DNA from: Phalacrocorax aristotelis
Lineage: Eukaryota; Chordata; Aves; Suliformes; Phalacrocoracidae
Assembly (NCBI RefSeq): GCF_949628215.1
Contig: NC_134311.1
Location: forward strand, 76,750,090 to 76,814,089
Length of the DNA stretch: 64,000 nucleotides
Direction: 5' to 3'
Both the position numbers and the translations under genes were made by a program. How positions within the stretch are numbered: position 1 is the first letter of the stretch; the number at the start of each line of letters is the position of its first letter. The notes below the pieces were generated by a model. That model worked only from the letters and a program-made list of their open reading frames with translations. It was not told the origin of the DNA and ran no database searches. Shown here in pieces: positions 23,875 through 35,103 of this stretch.

Positions 23875-26800
23875 TCCTCATAAATGGGTATCATTAGTTC
23901 CCTTTCTTGTCTAATGGAAAACAGAAACGTTTCTTGCAACCTAGTAATTAATCTGTATGATTTAGTTGCCAAATGTACTGTACATTTTACTCTTTAAAAC
24001 TCATTACAACTTTTGCACTGGCCTAGGAAACACCCTTTTGTTAACAAACCCCTTCCTCACATGTGAAGGAAAAGCACCTGTCATTTTGCTTTTGAACTCC
24101 TTAATCTTTTCTTCCCTACTAAAATATCTGTGTGGCTCTCCTATAATGGATTTTTTAGGGATGCTGCCTGAAAAAGATATGCTTTCCATAAGTGGCCTAC
24201 TCACTGCACAGGGAAATCAAGAGGAATATTTTTTTTCTCCATCAACTTTAGACAGCTCTGGATAAGAAGTGTATTTTCAAAGCATGGTTTGGGAATATAT
24301 GGAAATCCTATTGACTGTTAGGATTCATATGATTAAGACCCATATACACTGATTTGAACACTTAGGGCTAAGTCATCGATTTTTTTTGCAGGCTTGGTTT
24401 ATAAACCGCTGTAGGGTTTCAGCACCCCATGCCAAGACTTATGCCCTCATATTAGCATATTTTTCTGTCCTTTGTTAAATCAAATAGACTTTTCAGGTTA
24501 CCCAGCTACTTCAAATTAAAGCTGAGATGCCCTCATGGACTTTAGCTTGCTATAGATTTTCTTAAAAATGTTGACAACCTCCTTTGCTCTGAAGAGATGA
24601 GCCTAGGCGAGACAACGTTTGCACAGACAAAGCACCTGTATTTGCTGAACTTCAGCCCAACATCATCTGTAAACTGTGCTTAGGAAACACCTATTGTTTT
24701 ATTTTGTTCCAGACAGCAGACGGAAAGAAAACATTCTAGTTCCTCTGAACTTTGTAAGAATTATTATAATTTGAAATCAACGATATTTCTATTTCTTTTT
24801 TTTTCTGTTTCCCTAGATAATTTATGGTATGACAAAAAAAAGCCCCAGTTTCATCTATGTTCAGTTCATTAAAAACTCTGAAATCTGGGAGGTTTTTAAT
24901 TAAGAATGATTGTCATATTTGAGTGTGATATTCTGGGTAAGGATCCTTATTGCACGGGTATGTTCTTCACAGAGATGCTAATAATGATGTAAACTGACAG
25001 GAGAGAAATCCTATATGTGGATAACAAAGAAATAACTTAGTCTAACAGCAGTGAATACTGCAAAGGAAACATAGTCCGTCCATCCCAAACATTACAGCAC
25101 TGAAACCCATGCCACCAAGGGAAAGTTGTGTTCAACCACAGGCTAATTTATATTAAATACAAAGCTACCGGTAACTGAAAAACAAATTTGGAAGACTATA
25201 CAGGATTCCAGTGCTTCTTTAGGTTGACAAGTCTACCTCTTAGCAATGCCAAAAAATAGGCCTGCATGAATAACTGATTTGCCAAATCAACAGCCCACAG
25301 GAAAAGTACCACTTTTTTAAAAAAAATACATATATAAGAATAGTTGAATTTTGTTTCAAACTGTAAATATCTTCAGACTGTCTGAAACTAACATTTTCTG
25401 TAATAAATGACACAGCCATGAACATTATTAGCCAACCAGAAGCAAAATATGTCCCAAAGCCATGCATTCAGCCTTAGTTAACACCTTTATGATAACCTTG
25501 TATGACTTTATCCTATAATCAGTGTAGGTGGTATTATGGATTTGATTTTGTTATTTTTGGCTGTTACAGATGTCATCATTTAGTTTGCTTTAAAATACAC
25601 ATTTGGCAAAGCTTAAATATGGATTGCTTTTGGTATCTACTGGAGATGGAAGCAAAATCCTAACAAAAAGCTGAAGTATATCGCTGATATTATTAACAAG
25701 CCTAATTTATGTATAAAGATGTTCTAAGCATAACAGGGTGGACAAATCACAGGTCATGTATTGTTTTCAGTTTCTTAAAAAAAAAAAAGAAGGAAGATTA
25801 TGAAGAGAATAAGTGCCAAAACCAATTATTTTAACCTGCTATTCCCTTCCTTGCTTTCATGCATTTTTCATCAAGCCAATATAGATAATGTAAATTCTAA
25901 CAAGTATATGTTTATTCCAAATTTTTTGTGGTTTTTTTTTCATGTTTCACTGAGATTTGGAAAAAAGGTCTTAAAGCATCAATTCAAATTGAATTGGGTA
26001 TCAAAATCTGAATGATACCACTGGTACTAATTGGGGGAAAAAGGGTCCCATTTTACTTCAGGGGATCACTAATGAAATATGTAACTGTATGAGCTTTTAT
26101 AACATTGATGCAAGCACCTAGGACTTTTGTGTTATACTTCACAATTGGAAAATAGGTTATAGTGATTGAACACAAATAACCAAACCTCTCCTTAAAAAAA
26201 AAAATAGTTCTTGTTCAGAAGCCAGCTAATATTTGCAATCTGTTCTTAAGACTTACATAAAAAGATACTATTTTGACAAGTCAAATATTTACAGAACATA
26301 GATTTTTAATATCCTATATGAAATTAGTACTTTAAGAATTTTTTAATATCCAAAATATTTAAATTTGGAGGGGAAAACAATCTCTGCATCTAGACCTTGA
26401 AAATAAGAGCCCTAACCATAAAATAATTCTGTCCTACACTCAAAATCCACTCATACTGAAATGTTCAAAAGCCACTGGCAGTAACTGAACTCAAAATACA
26501 ATTATCAACATTTGGCTAAAAATAAAAATAGATAAATAATTTGGATGCTGAACTAATTTACAATATTTTACACTCCAGCTGGAAAATGGCGTGATGAGTT
26601 CTGGCATAGCATCACTGGAATAACATCAAAAGATGAATTCTGGGGAAAACAAGTCTAACACGGTAGCTATAGAGCAGAAAGCTGGAGTTCTACGACTTAT
26701 GAAAATGGTTGCCTTCCAGTCTTTAAAGCCCTTGTTCTTCCAAGGATTATGTAAAGTTGGCCCCCAGAAACAGGGAAAGACAGCCATAAACTTTGACCAA

Positions 26801-29573
26801 CATTTCTATAAAGGCATTTCATTCAGATGATCCTATAATCTTTCTACCTAGGAAAACAGATGAGGTTAAGGGAAATCTTTTACTGACTTCAGTGGTTCAT
26901 GATCATGCAGCTGTCAAAACCAGATTTAGCTACATCTTATAAACTAATAGGCCAATGACAAAAACACAAATCCAAATTTTTGTTGTAACAAAAATATTGT
27001 TATACCAGTTTGAATATAATAACAAGAAGAAGCAAGACTTGATTTTTTTAAAAGTTTTTTTATTTTCATTTTTCTGTTTAACTTTTGCAACCATTTAGAA
27101 ATCATCTCTCTGATAAGCATTTTTTTTTCCACATTTGTATTTGCCAGCAGGAGGAGTTGACTGTTACCAAATTAGCAAATTAAAGTTAATTCTGGAAGAA
27201 GCTCATGCTCCCAGTCTATTTCTATGAGTTAGAAGTATCCCCAGTAGGCATTGATAGCTATTAATTTGTAATTTTAAGGTAGAATGACCACTACTTCTAG
27301 TAACAGAAGCAGAATTGGCAAATTATTATCTATCATAAATACAGTAACCTTGGAAAGTTGCAGAGCCATAAAATGCGCATCACAAAGACAACTCTCTGGA
27401 TGAAAAAGGACCTGGTATTAACGAGCAGCAGAGCACCATCAGTCTTCCTGAAAGATGGACATAGATTAATCTGCTGTTCAGTGGTTCATAGCAAATCATG
27501 GAATGTCTACCTTTCTTTACACTGAAAATGCTACTCCCTTTACTTGTCAGGCTTTTCTCTTAAACACAGATTAATATCTTCCTTCCTGTGGTGGTAAACT
27601 CAGTCTATCTTCACTGAACTCTAGTAACTACCTCCTAAATTTATTCTACTGTATTTTGCACTAAAAAAAAAATCACCAAATAGGATACTGGTGGATTGTA
27701 TTTATTTTAAATAGAATAAGTTAAGAAAGCAGAGGTCTTACTGTGTTTTGATAAGAAGTAATGACAACTGTATATCTGAAATAATTCTCATACAGCCTTT
27801 TTTAAAAAATACCTTCTGTATATTTAACTATTCAACTTACGTCTTCTATGTGTCACATCAATCACATTCTGAACACAAGGTTTAAAAGTAACCACAAAAA
27901 AGCTTATACCTTACATTTAAGTCCTGGAATACAACTGAAGCTTTCAAATTGCCCATCAGTTTTATCTTGAGTTCTGTACAATACTGCCAATTTGGAGTTG
28001 AATCTGAATTTGAATTTCTCCAGGGGATTCATTGATCTTCCACTGGCAATTAAGCCTGGAGCCCTGAGATTCTTCCATGTTATATCATTGTCATATAACT
28101 TTTCTAAAAATTACATTTGAATTAGCCAAATTTGATCTGGTTATTTATTGTTATGTTTATTTCCACCTACTTAGCTCTCCACTTTCACTGGCCATTCTAA
28201 ATTATATGCACACACACCACTATATTGAATAGTTTTTTTCATAAAACTGTAAACATTAATGAACTACCCTTGCCAAGATGCAAGATGAAATTAAACTCAT
28301 GTTTTATTGCAGCTGTTGCTGTCTACTGACACCCAGCATGGTTCCTTCCCTACTGTAAGCTTAATTCTGAGAATGTTCTCTATATATTAAGCAAGTTTTA
28401 TATATCTATTTAATTCAACACTGATCTGTCTGCATCTTAAAAACCATTTGTGCCTAAGCAATACGATTGGGAAGTTTTATATTTTCATACCTAAAAAAAG
28501 AAGTAACACCTTAGCAAAAAATGACATATATTGCAACTTACAGCCTGGGTGAAAAACACAGGGTCCAAATTGAGGATTAACTTCCTTTCAAAACTTGCAG
28601 AGATTTTGCTTTGTTGTTTGTTCCCCCCCTCCCAAATAAAAACTGTCCTTTAAATAAGTGATTTTTTTTTTTTAACAGGGAAAGATATCTGCCTTCCAAA
28701 TAGACTTTAATATTTAAATAAAGTAGTTCAAAAAATAAACAGTCTTAAATCTGAGGTGACAAATCCATTCAAAAAACTAGAAAAGGAAGGTGGAGAGGAC
28801 AATTATTAAAATATTGCAGAAATCAATTTTCTATACTGGCTTCCCAGTTTGCTAATCAACATAATGAAGGATTTTCCTGTTTCTCCTATTTTCCCTTTAC
28901 TCTCCAAGGTAGAGTTTCCATGACAATATGTATGTTGAGTAATCATCTTGTGTCGTTGCTCTTCCACTGTTATTTTTTTCTGACTTAGTTAGACATTTCT
29001 GAGAAAGATCATCTCTGTATAAAGTTCTACTGTGCCTGATAACTGCGGGGTTTTTATAATTTTACCCTTCAATTTTGTATCACCCCTTAAGGACAACTAT
29101 GCTAACAATACTACTATATAATCTAAACATAAAACACAATCAATTTACATCAAAAGAAAATAAAGTGTTTTGTACTATAACAGTCCTTGTGAATATTTAA
29201 AATCAGAAATTTCCAACTAAAGTTAAAAAACCTGTGAATCTTCAATATCAGGACAACTGAGCACTATTTATGGCACTTACTTAAGAATGTTTAAAGTACT
29301 GATCTGACTCTCAAAATCTGTCGTTCTGTCAGACTTCATGCATAGCATCTTAGTATCACTGCTTCTTCTCTCCAACAGTAAATGTAGCACTACTAGATGT
29401 CGCATTCACAAAACAAAAATTATGCCCTTTATCAAACGTTTATTTGACTTTAATCAAAGCCTGGAATCATTTGGTGTTTGTTATATGACTACATGAGTTG
29501 TCATATATTGAGGTGATACTGTAACTATGCTTACTTAAGTCATTTAATGCTGTGAATTGTCAAAATGACAAAT

Positions 29574-31075
29574 GTAGGCCCCCTTCAGGTACTGGAAGGC
29601 TGTTATAAGGTCTCCCCACAGCCTTCTCTTCTGAACAACCCCAAGTCTCTCAGGCTGTCTTCACAGGAAAGGTGTTCCAGCTCTCGGATCTTTTTTCTTT
29701 TTTTTTTTTGACCTCCTCTGGACTCACTCTAATAGGTCCATGTCCTCCTTATGTTGGGGATCCCAGAGCTGGATACAGCACTGCAGGGGGATCTCACCAG
29801 AGCGGAGCAGAGGCGCAGAATCACCTCCCTCAACCTGCTGGCCGCGGTGCTTTGGATGCAGCCCAGGATATGGTTGGCCTTCTGGGCTGCAAGCACACAT
29901 TCCCAGGTATTGTTGAACTTGAATCAACCAACACCCCCTAGTCCTTCTTGGCAGGGCTGCTCTCAATCCATTTTCACCCCAGCCTGTGTCTGCACTTGGG
30001 GTTGTCCCAACCCATGTGCAGGACCTTGACTTGGCTGAACCAACTCAGGTTTGCATGAGCCCAGTTCTTGAGCTTGTCCAGGTCCCTCTGGATGACATCC
30101 TTTCCCTCCAGCATGTTGACTGCACCACACAGAGCTTGGTGTTGTCAGCAGACTTGCTAAGGGTGCACTCAATCCCACTCTCCATGTCTCTGACAAAGAT
30201 GTTAAGCAGTGCCAGACCCAATATGGACCCTGAGGAACACAACTCATCACTAGTCTCCACTTGGATATCAAGCCATTCACTGCAACTGTTTGAGTGTGAC
30301 CATCCAGCCAATTCCTTATCCACCAAGGCGGACCATCCATCGAATCCATGTCTTTCCAATTTAGAGACACAGACACTGTGCAGGCACTGTCAAATGCTTT
30401 TCACAAGTCCAGGCAGATGACGTCAGTTGCTCTTCCCTTATCTACCAACACCATCGTAGAAGGCCACCAGATTTTTCAGACATGGTTTGTGCTTAGTGAA
30501 GCCATGTTGGCTGTCACAAACCACCTCCATATTTTCCATGTGCCTTAGCATAGTTTCCAGGAGGATCTGCTCTGTGATCTTGCTGGGCACGGAGATGAGA
30601 CCGACTGGCCTGTAGTCCCAGGGTCTTCCTTTTTTCCCTTTTAAAAAATGGGGGTTATGTTTCCCCTTTTCCAGTCAGTGGGAACATCTTCCCTAGTCTT
30701 CCTTTTACCACCAACATATTTATAGAATCTTTTCTTGTTGCCTGTGATGTCCCTGACCAGATTTAATCCTATCAGTGCTTTATCATTCCTAACCTAACCG
30801 CTGGCTGATTACACAATTTCTCTGTATTTCTCCCAGGCTACCTGTCCGTGCCTCCACCGTCAGTAGGCCCCTTTTGTGTTTGAGTTTGTCCAGAAACTCC
30901 ATGTAGGCCTCCTGGTGTTTTTGCCTGACTTCCTCTTTGTTGAGATGCATGAGCTTCAAAGAGGTGATCCTTGAATATTAACCAGATTTCTTGGGCCCCC
31001 CTTCCCTCAAGGGTTTATCCCATGCTACTCTACTAAGCATATCCCTGAAGAGGCCAATGTCTGCTCTCCTGTACA
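29574..31075 (-). mobile_element. CR1 LINE fragment, reverse transcriptase region, minus orientation
   Basis: Read on the minus strand this is a decayed CR1 ORF2. In order from high to low coordinate it shows sequence upstream of RT (about 31075-30690), the RT block [23 protein letters not shown] (30560-30430), [18 protein letters not shown] (about 30350-30300), the palm motif read as SADNTKL (codons for ADN at 30141-30149), then the thumb region to RLRELG-like remnants near 29640. Several frameshifts break it. The 3' UTR and terminal octamers normally kept in CR1 are absent, as homology starts abruptly at about 29574. A junction near 30684-30688 appears to delete a few hundred bases relative to intact relatives (from memory of the family). 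A T-rich expansion sits at 29687-29709. Confidence 0.88.
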
Positions 31076-31939
31076 TATATATGAATGTATTTTTTACACT
31101 CAGTTTGATGGACTCCCCACATGTTCATTTTAAGGATTTCAGTGAGTAATTTCTGCAAGCACCACAACAGAAATACCTGTTAAAATATTTGTATACCTTT
31201 ACTGTCTTAGCGATAGAGGCAGATTCCTACTGTAACTGTCAGTACAACAGCAGATTTAACAGACCAGGGTTTCACTTCCATGGAGCCTTGTAATGCTTTC
31301 TTGCAATAGGTTAGAACATCTTTCTGTTTTATTTACAATCTGAAGCAAAATATGCTTCACTCTGATAGCACAATTAGAGTTCTAACAGCAGAGGTTCGTG
31401 ACATTAATTTAAACCCTAGAAACAATCCTTTTCTAGGCTTTATTGCCAAAGCTCGTGAATGGACTATTCTTTGCTCTCATGAGTAACGATCCTGCTAAGG
31501 ATCACAAAGTTCTGGTTGTTGTACTAAAGCACTCTTGACATCAACCACTGGGGCAGCAAATAACCTCAAATTTGCCAAACCTTCTAGACCTGCAAACATT
31601 TTCAGGAATCGCTTTGTCACCTATATGCTTGTGGAGGACAGCTAGTAATTAGGAAATGTATTGTATTTTTGCTTAGAATAGCAGTAACCGAGAGTCAAGG
31701 ATTCAGATCTCCCTTCTATCCTATACTCTGCAGCCTTATAAACATAGGTGAATGTAAGAGTAATCAGCCTGTCTTTTTCTCTAAAAAAAAGTCTCAAATA
31801 TTGATCCTCTGCTTTGCTTTTTACATTTTTTTAATATTACAGAAAGATTAGCTGTCTCTTCTTCCTTCCTCCACACCCCTCTTAACAAGAACCACTTGTC
31901 AAAACCTTCATTGAGATACAAGTTGATATGAGGCTACCT
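31076..31939. other. Spacer between CR1 fragments
   Basis: AT-rich sequence without a recognised repeat or gene. It may contain highly diverged CR1 remnants because both flanks are CR1 in the same orientation. Confidence 0.4.
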
Positions 31940-32853
31940 TCAAGCCAGTAAGTCCCCCGGATGTCTTAAAGCATGGGGCTATTTCTATCCCCAGCACAGG
32001 ACTTCACATTTGACTGCTGAAATTCCTAAGTTTTCTATCAGCCCATTCTTCCAGTCTATTGAAGTCCCCCTGACCTGCAGCCCTGAGGAACATCACTCAC
32101 ACCTGCCAGCCAGTTAGACTTTCAGTCAGTGTCAGCAGCCCTTCAAGCCCAACAGTCCTGCCGGTTTTTCACCCACCTCTTAATTCACCAATGCAGTCCT
32201 TATCTCCTCACTCTGACTGGAAAGATACTGTGTCAGACTGTCAGAAGCCTTACTAGTGTCAAGGTAAACCACTTTGCTTTCATCTTGTCCACAGAGCTAG
32301 TTACTTCAAAATAAAAGGCAATTAGGCTGGTCTAGTATAATTTACCTTGGCAAATCCATGCTGGCTCTTCTCAGTCACTTTTCTCTCCTTCATGTGTCTG
32401 GAAACTTGCTCCCAGGGACAGAGATGAGACTGACCAACCTCTAGTTCCCTGGACTATTCTTTCTCTTTTTGGGATACAGCTGAAATGTTTGCCCTTTTCT
32501 GTCACCAGAGTTACATTAACTCTTCAAATGACACAGAGGAGCCCCAAAATGCAGCTCCTTCAACCCATTCTATCTAGTCTCAAGGACTTCTGAATATCCA
32601 GGTTAGCTAAGTCATCCCTTACTTGATTCTTCTCTACCATGGGTACTATGTTTTTCCCCAAAAATTTGCAACTCTAGAGATACCAGGGAAACCCAGAAGC
32701 AGATCTGGTATAATAAAGACTTACCCAAAGAAGTCACTGGATACCTCAACCATGTCATTTACACAGAGAACACCTTTAATTTTTGTCCTCCATACCCTTC
32801 TCCCATATCAGCTCCCATATAGCTTTGATCTGCCTTAATTCCATCCCAGCATG
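31940..32853 (-). mobile_element. Ancient CR1 LINE fragment, minus orientation, left of LTR insertion
   Basis: Heavily diverged but in the right order for a minus-strand CR1 RT region: CAGCCCATTCTTCCAGTC near 32040, CCCTGAGGAACATCACTC near 32080, GTGTCAGACTGTCAGAAGCC around 32230, AAATCCATGCTGGCTCTTCT around 32353, and GAGATGAGACTGACCAACCT around 32421. Each corresponds to a well-known block of the CR1 antisense sequence. It is far more decayed than the copies on either side, so it is older. A retroviral LTR interrupts it at its right end. Its boundaries are approximate. Confidence 0.72.
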
Positions 32854-33407
32854 GGTTGTGGTTTAACCCGGCAGACAGCTAAACACCGCACAGTGGTTCA
32901 CTCACCCACCCCCCAGTGGGATAGGGGAGAGAATCGGGGAAAAAAAGTAAAATTCTTGTGTTGAGGTAAAGGCAGTTTAATATCAGAGAAAATAAAGGCA
33001 AAATAATTATAATAATGATAAAAGAGCATACAAAATATGTGATGTACAATGCAGTTCCTCACCACCTGCCGACCAATGCCCAACCTGTTCCCAAGCAGCA
33101 GTCCCTCCCCCCAGCCAACTCCCACCAGCTTACATACTGAGCATGATGTCATACGGTATGGAACATCCCTTTGGCCAGTTGAGGTCAGCTGTCCTGGCTG
33201 TGCCCCCTCCCAAGTTCTTGTGCATCTCCAGCCTTCTCAGCTGGTACAGCATGAGAAGCTGAAAAGTCCTTGACTAGTGTAAGCACTGCTAGGCAACAAT
33301 TAAAACATCACTGTGTTATCAACATTATTCTCATATTATATAGAAAACACAGCACTGTACCAGCTACTAGGAAGAAAATTAACTCCATCCCAGCCAAAAT
33401 CAGGACA
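32854..33407 (-). mobile_element. Solo LTR of an avian endogenous retrovirus, minus orientation
   Basis: On the minus strand it starts TGTCCTGATTTTGGC at 33407 and ends GGTTAAACCACAACC at 32854, where the terminal CA has mutated. It is collinear along its whole length with the LTR at 21246-21848, sharing for example GAGAATAATGTTGATAACAC and CAACTGGCCAAAGGGAT. An ATTAAA polyadenylation signal is present (complement TTTAAT at 32976-32981) and the U3 contains a CRE-like ATGACATCATG. The TATA-like position reads TATGTAAG and looks mutated. No internal retroviral genes flank it, and no target duplication is recognisable, so either the flanks or the left end have decayed. Confidence 0.83.
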
Positions 33408-33640
33408 AGTCTGCTTTCCCCTTTGGTTGTCTTTCCCTACTTCCACTTCATATACGCTTCATTTTTTGTGTTTCACATCAGTCTAGAATTCCCTGTTCAA
33501 ATGAGCCAGCTTCTTGTCATGCCTGTTTGCCTGCAGATCCAAATAGGTAGTTCTTGGGCTTTAAAGTGGTTCTCTCTGAAAATCAGGACTGTTCCCTAAG
33601 GAACCTGTCTACCCATTCATTTAGAAAGTGGAAGTTTGCT
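33408..33640 (-). mobile_element. Possible continuation of the ancient CR1 right of the LTR
   Basis: Short blocks such as GTTTCACATCAGTCTAGAATT and TTCAAATGAGCCAGCTTCTT resemble the next part of the CR1 5' direction after the sequence left of the LTR. If correct, the LTR split one CR1 copy. Similarity is weak and judged by eye. Confidence 0.35.
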
Positions 33641-33836
33641 TCCCTCAATTCCTGTGTCTTTAGTCAAGTACCTGTCTTCCTTACCTCCCTCAGTCCTTAA
33701 ACCCTTCTCTTCCTTGGTCACTTGGTCCTTATTTATAAATAGCAAACTTTTCTGTGTTCTTTGTTCTCCATCCTCCAATGAACCTGGTTTTAAACTTTCC
33801 TCACTAACTTAATAAGCCTATCAGAAAATATGGTCT

Positions 33837-35103
33837 TAGAATCATAGAATAATAGAATCAATCAATCACAGAATCATTCAATCATAGAAAAGTTTAGGTT
33901 TGAAGGGACCTTTAGAGTCCATCTAGTTCAACCTCCCTGCAGTGAGCAGGGACATCTTCAACTAGATCAGGTTACTCAGAGGCCCGTCCAACCTGACCTT
34001 GGATATTTCCAGGTATGGGACATCTACAGCATCTCTGGGCAACCTGTTCCAGCGTTTCAACACCCCTTCTAGTGGAAAACCATTACACCTTGTACTATTG
34101 CAACAGGCCCTACTGAAAATTTTGTCCCTGTCTTTCTTATAAGCCTCCTATAAGTATTGAAAGGCCACAATAAGGTCTCCCCACAGCCTTCTCTTCTCCA
34201 GGCCAAACAAGCCCAACTCTCTCAAACTTTCCTCATAGGAAAAGTGCTGCAGTCCTCTGATCATTTTTGTGGCCCTCCTCTTGACCTGCTCTAACAGGTC
34301 CATGTCTTCCTCATACTGGGGTCTCCAGAGCTGGACACAGCACTCCAGGTGGGGTCTCATGACAGCAGAGCAGAATTACCTCCCTTGCCCTGCTGGCCAT
34401 GCTGCTTTTGATGCAGCCCAGGATATGGTTGGCTTTCTGGGGTGTGAGTGCTCATTGCCAGCTCACGTCCGGCTTTTCATCCACCAGCACCCCCAAGCCC
34501 TTCTCTGCAGGGCTTCTCTCAATCCCTTCATCCCCCAGCCTGTATTGATACCAGGGGTTGCCCCAACACGTGCAGAACCTTGCGCTTGGCCTTGTTGAAC
34601 CACATGAGGTTCACACAGGCCCAGTTCTTGAGTTTGTCCAGGTCCCTCTGGATGGCATCCTGTCCTTCAGGCATGTCAACTGCACTGCTCAGCTTGGTGT
34701 TGTCTGCAAGCTTGCTGAGGGTGCACTGGATCCCACTGTCTGTGTTGTTGATGACAATATCGAACAGTACTGGTCCCAACATTGACCCTTGAGATTAACT
34801 CATCACTGATTTCCATATGGACATTGAGATGTTGACCACCACCCTCTGGATACCACCATCCAGATAATTCATCTTCCACCAAAGAGTCCACCCATCAAAT
34901 CCGTATCTCTCCTGTTTAGAGAAAAGGATGCTGTGGTGGGCCATGTCAAAGGTGTTACAGAATTCCAGATAAACAACATCTGTAGCTCTTCTGTTGTCCA
35001 CTGATGTAGTCACTCCATCACAGAAGGCCACTAAGCTGGTCAGGCAAGACCTGCCTTTGTTGAAGCCATGCTAGCTGTCTTGAATCACCTCCCTTGTCCT
35101 GCT
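33837..35103 (-). mobile_element. CR1 LINE fragment with intact 3' end, minus orientation
   Basis: The left edge carries the complement of degenerate terminal octamers (AGAATCATAGAATAATAGAATC and following, 33838-33890), so the 3' end is present. Moving right, the minus strand encodes the 3' end of ORF2: [20 protein letters not shown] and [19 protein letters not shown] (34360-34150), LGPVLFDI with palm motif LADNTKL (codons for ADN at 34699-34707), RYGFDGWT and a [20 protein letters not shown] block (about 34990-34930), ending near 35103. Frameshifts and stops break the frame into pieces. The second palm aspartate codon is AAC, as in the neighbouring copy. Confidence 0.92.

Larger units (their letters stand above)
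21849..29573. other. Unique AT-rich intergenic stretch
   Basis: About 7.7 kb with no recognisable gene or interspersed repeat. It contains a (GTTT)n tract at 23712-23734, an A-run at about 23752-23764 and a perfect 12-base hairpin at 23840-23874. Remaining open frames are short and AT-biased. Confidence 0.55.

Noticed and set aside
29963..30420. Frames of 137 and 144 residues on opposite strands
   Set aside because: Both fall in the CR1 fragment. The minus frame is broken RT; the plus frame is its antisense shadow.
34269..34792. Frames of 109 and 114 residues on the plus strand
   Set aside because: They are antisense to the CR1 RT C-terminus at 33837-35103.
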